A DNA stretch of 33,022 bases from Bacteroidales bacterium UBA4318 (lineage in GTDB: Bacteria; Bacteroidota; Bacteroidia; Bacteroidales; UBA932): contig DGUE01000184.1 in NCBI GenBank assembly GCA_002393895.1, positions 5,829-38,850 of the forward strand. The letters are read 5' to 3'. A program made the translations under genes and the position numbers. Position 1 is the stretch's first letter. Every line of letters starts with the position of its first letter. Of the stretch, positions 30,923-33,022 are shown piece by piece. The notes under the pieces are model-generated. The model was not told the origin of the DNA and made no database searches. It worked only from the letters and a program-made list of their open reading frames with translations.

Positions 30923-32422
30923 ATGGTTAGTTTATTGTTGATTGGTATCCTGTCCGTCGTGGCCCCTGTTTCCATGGCCCAGGCAGATACCGCGGCGCAA
31001 TCGGCTCCGGCGGTCCTCAGTCTGGACCAGGCCATCCAGATTGCCCTTACCGAGAGCCCCACTGTGAAGGTTGCAGACCTTGAAGTGCAGCGCTCCGAAT
31101 TCGCAAAGAAAGGCAGCTACGCCATGCTCTTCCCCCAGATTGGCGCATCGGCATCGTACCAGCGCACCATAAAAAAGCAGGTTATGTATATGGGCGGCGG
31201 CGATGACGACGAAGGCAGCGGTGGCGGCGGAATGTCTTCCATGATGTCCGGCATCCTGGATCCCATAATGTATTACATCAACGAGCTCTATAAAGGCACC
31301 GGCGTGCCCTTCGTTCCTTACGTTCCGACCCCTGCCACCACCGACGACTCCAACGACGGAGGCATAGCGGTAGGCCGCTGGAATACCTTCAACGCGGGCA
31401 TCACAGCCACCATGCCACTCATCAACGCCCAGCTCTGGCAGAGCCTTGCCATCTCCGGCGAAAGCGTGGACCTGGCAGTGGAGAAGGCCCGCAGCTCCCG
31501 CCTCGAGATGGTGAACCAGGTGAAGCAGGCCTACTACGCGGCCCTGCTGGCAAAGGAGGCGAACCACGTCTACAAGAGCGTATACGACAACGCCGTGCAG
31601 AACCTGGAGCTCACGCAGAAGAAGTACAACGCCTCCAAGGCATCCGAACTGGATCTCGCCCGCGCCAAGACCACTGTGGCCAACGCGGTGCCTAACCTCT
31701 TTAATTCCGAGAACTCCATCTACCTGAGCCTCTGGCAGTTGAAGGCCATCATGGGCATAGACCTCGAGGCCGAAATCGATGTCAAGGATTCCCTTCTGGT
31801 CTATTCCGAGGGGATGTCGTCCGTGCTGAATGACAGCGAGCTCAGCCTCTCCGGCAACAGCACCCTGCGCCAGCTCGAGATCCAGGCCGACCAGCTCGCG
31901 AACACGGTGAAGATGCAGCAGTACGCCTATCTCCCCACCCTGTCGCTGGCCTTCTCCTACAGCCTGAACGCCATGACCAACGACTTCAAGTTCGAAGAGT
32001 ATCACTGGACCCCTTACTCCTACGTGGGCCTCAGTCTGAGCATTCCCATCTTCTCCGGCGGGCAGCGCCTTAACGACCTCCGTCAGACCAGGGTGCAGGC
32101 CAACCAACTCTCGATCCAGAGGGAGAATACCGAGCGCCAGCTGCGCATCGCCATACGCCAGAGCCTGAGCACCATGGAAACGGCTGTCAAGAGCCACGAA
32201 TCGGCCCTCGACGCCCTTGAATCCGCGCAGAAGGCCTACGACATCGCCGCCAAATCCTACGAGATAGGCCGCAGTACCCTCACGGATCTCGATGCCGCCC
32301 AGCTCGCCCTGACCCAGGCCCAGCTCGCCGCCAGCCAGGCAATCTACAACTACCTCGTGGCCAAGGCCGGCCTCGAGAGCACCATCGGAGCAGACTATAC
32401 AGCAGAAAATACTACAAAATGA
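30923..32422 (+). CDS. TolC family outer-membrane efflux protein
   Basis: 499-aa outer-membrane factor forming the exit channel of a tripartite efflux pump. The signal peptide (1-20) ends SMAQA. The two homologous halves typical of TolC are visible: LDQAIQIALTESPTVKVADLE at the start, long Ala/Gln/Glu-rich coiled-coil helices (about 175-250 and 385-480), and the repeat strand LSLSIPIFSGGQR. A Gly/Asp/Met-rich insert at about 88-145 (GGGDDDEGSGGGG) replaces a short loop and is unusual. It lies at the outer-membrane barrel end by position. It overlaps the downstream adaptor gene by four bases, so they form an operon. The ATG lies immediately after a hairpin and T-run. Confidence 0.9.
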   Translation: MVSLLLIGILSVVAPVSMAQADTAAQSAPAVLSLDQAIQIALTESPTVKVADLEVQRSEFAKKGSYAMLFPQIGASASYQRTIKKQVMYMGGGDDDEGSGGGGMSSMMSGILDPIMYYINELYKGTGVPFVPYVPTPATTDDSNDGGIAVGRWNTFNAGITATMPLINAQLWQSLAISGESVDLAVEKARSSRLEMVNQVKQAYYAALLAKEANHVYKSVYDNAVQNLELTQKKYNASKASELDLARAKTTVANAVPNLFNSENSIYLSLWQLKAIMGIDLEAEIDVKDSLLVYSEGMSSVLNDSELSLSGNSTLRQLEIQADQLANTVKMQQYAYLPTLSLAFSYSLNAMTNDFKFEEYHWTPYSYVGLSLSIPIFSGGQRLNDLRQTRVQANQLSIQRENTERQLRIAIRQSLSTMETAVKSHESALDALESAQKAYDIAAKSYEIGRSTLTDLDAAQLALTQAQLAASQAIYNYLVAKAGLESTIGADYTAENTTK

Positions 32423-33022
32423 AAAAGATAAGCATAATCGCACTTGCAGCCCTCGTACTGGCGGGTTGCGGTCAGAAGAAGGATTCCCAGAGCCAGGCAC
32501 AGCAGGCAGCCCTGGCCGCCCAGCCTAAGGCCCAGACCGTGAAGGTCCAGCCCGCGGCAAGGCAGGAAGTGAAGCAGGACGGCACTTATTCCGCCACCGT
32601 GCAGGCATTCGCAGTCAACAACATAGCTCCGCAGAGCGGCGGACGCATCCAGAAGATCATCGTTGAAGTAGGGGATTATGTGGGTAAGGGACAGATACTT
32701 GCAGAGATGGACCGTGTGCAGCTCGACCAGGCCAAGCTCCGCCTCTCCAACGCCGAGACCGAGCTCGGGCGCCTCAAGCAGCTCTATGAGCAGGGAGGCC
32801 TTGCCCAGAGCGACTACGAAGCGGCCGAACTCAACTACCAGGTGAGCAAGAGCACCTACGACAATCTCCTCGAGAACACCATCCTCCGTTCGCCCATCAG
32901 CGGCGTCGTCACCGCCAGGAACTACGACCGCGGCGACATGTACGGGATGGCTGCGCCCATCTTCACGGTTCAGCAGATAACCCCCGTGAAGATACTCGTG
33001 GGCATCTCCGAAGGCGACTACA
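32419..33022 (+). CDS. RND efflux periplasmic adaptor (MFP/AcrA type), 3' part cut off by window edge
   Basis: First 201 codons of a membrane-fusion protein linking an inner-membrane RND pump to the TolC-like channel. The signal peptide ends LAGC (Cys17), so it is a lipoprotein. It is followed by a low-complexity Gln/Ala stretch. The order is typical: a beta-strand YSATVQAFAVNNIAPQSGG, the lipoyl half-motif GGRIQKIIVEVGDYVGKGQILAEMD, a coiled-coil hairpin (LRLSNAETELGRLKQLYEQG), and the second lipoyl half ILRSPISGVVTARNYDRGDMY. It starts inside the TolC stop (ATGA). The pump gene should follow beyond the window. Confidence 0.92.
   Translation, partial: MKKISIIALAALVLAGCGQKKDSQSQAQQAALAAQPKAQTVKVQPAARQEVKQDGTYSATVQAFAVNNIAPQSGGRIQKIIVEVGDYVGKGQILAEMDRVQLDQAKLRLSNAETELGRLKQLYEQGGLAQSDYEAAELNYQVSKSTYDNLLENTILRSPISGVVTARNYDRGDMYGMAAPIFTVQQITPVKILVGISEGDY

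Noticed and set aside
1..33022. CRISPR array, transposase or prophage genes
   Set aside because: No regularly spaced repeats with unique spacers, no transposase motifs and no phage structural genes were found. The tyrosine recombinase is the only mobile-DNA-type enzyme.

Overview
The window looks like a chromosome segment of a Bacteroidales bacterium. Almost every gene start is preceded by the Bacteroidetes -7 promoter box TAnnTTTG. Shine-Dalgarno motifs are weak or absent and leaders are A-rich. The centre is a large type V (FimA/Mfa-like) pilus locus of lipoprotein fimbrillins, a signature of this order. Both tRNA genes lack an encoded CCA. The genus cannot be settled from the sequence alone.

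Left flank (1-6626), mostly housekeeping: the 5' part of malate dehydrogenase (minus, cut by the window edge), a 4'-phosphopantetheinyl transferase, an unusual lipoprotein-type peptide deformylase, a secreted GH2 glycosidase, an HD-domain protein and a LolD-like ABC ATPase. tRNA-Pro(UGG) follows at 6689-6762. Six bases after it starts an exported protein with two OmpA-like repeats (6769-7824).

Central locus (7871-29753): two tandem paralogous regulators (seven predicted membrane helices plus an AraC-type DNA-binding domain) face away from a long operon. They share a 401-bp AT-rich control region with it. That region holds promoters in both directions, 21-bp-spaced direct repeats and a G9 tract. 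The operon runs: OmpA-repeat/DUF3575 outer-membrane protein, DUF5119-like anchor lipoprotein, six fimbrillins (F1-F6), two large candidate tip proteins (one ending in a WRIPSEAE module typical of C-type-lectin-fold domains, one with tandem BIG2 domains), then a tyrosine recombinase. All eight subunits from F1 to the last tip protein carry a lipobox and a Thr-Lys dipeptide 26-39 residues after the lipobox Cys. This matches the Arg46 cleavage position of P. gingivalis FimA, so Lys-directed maturation and strand exchange is inferred. The three spacers after F1, F2 and F3 contain a homologous 11-bp hairpin with diverged, compensating arms and a constant YTGACC loop. This RNA element is the most novel-looking signal in the window.

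Right flank (29842-33022): tRNA-Val(GAC) on the minus strand with its terminator, lgt (the enzyme that lipidates lipoproteins such as these pilins), and an efflux operon of a TolC-like protein and a truncated RND periplasmic adaptor cut by the window edge.

Likely cooperation: the membrane regulators sense an envelope or external signal and switch the operon. Subunits are exported by Sec, lipidated by Lgt and moved to the outer membrane. They are then trimmed after the Thr-Lys site and polymerised from the anchor, with the DUF3575/OmpA protein as outer-membrane platform. The intergenic hairpins probably set the ratio of abundant to minor subunits.
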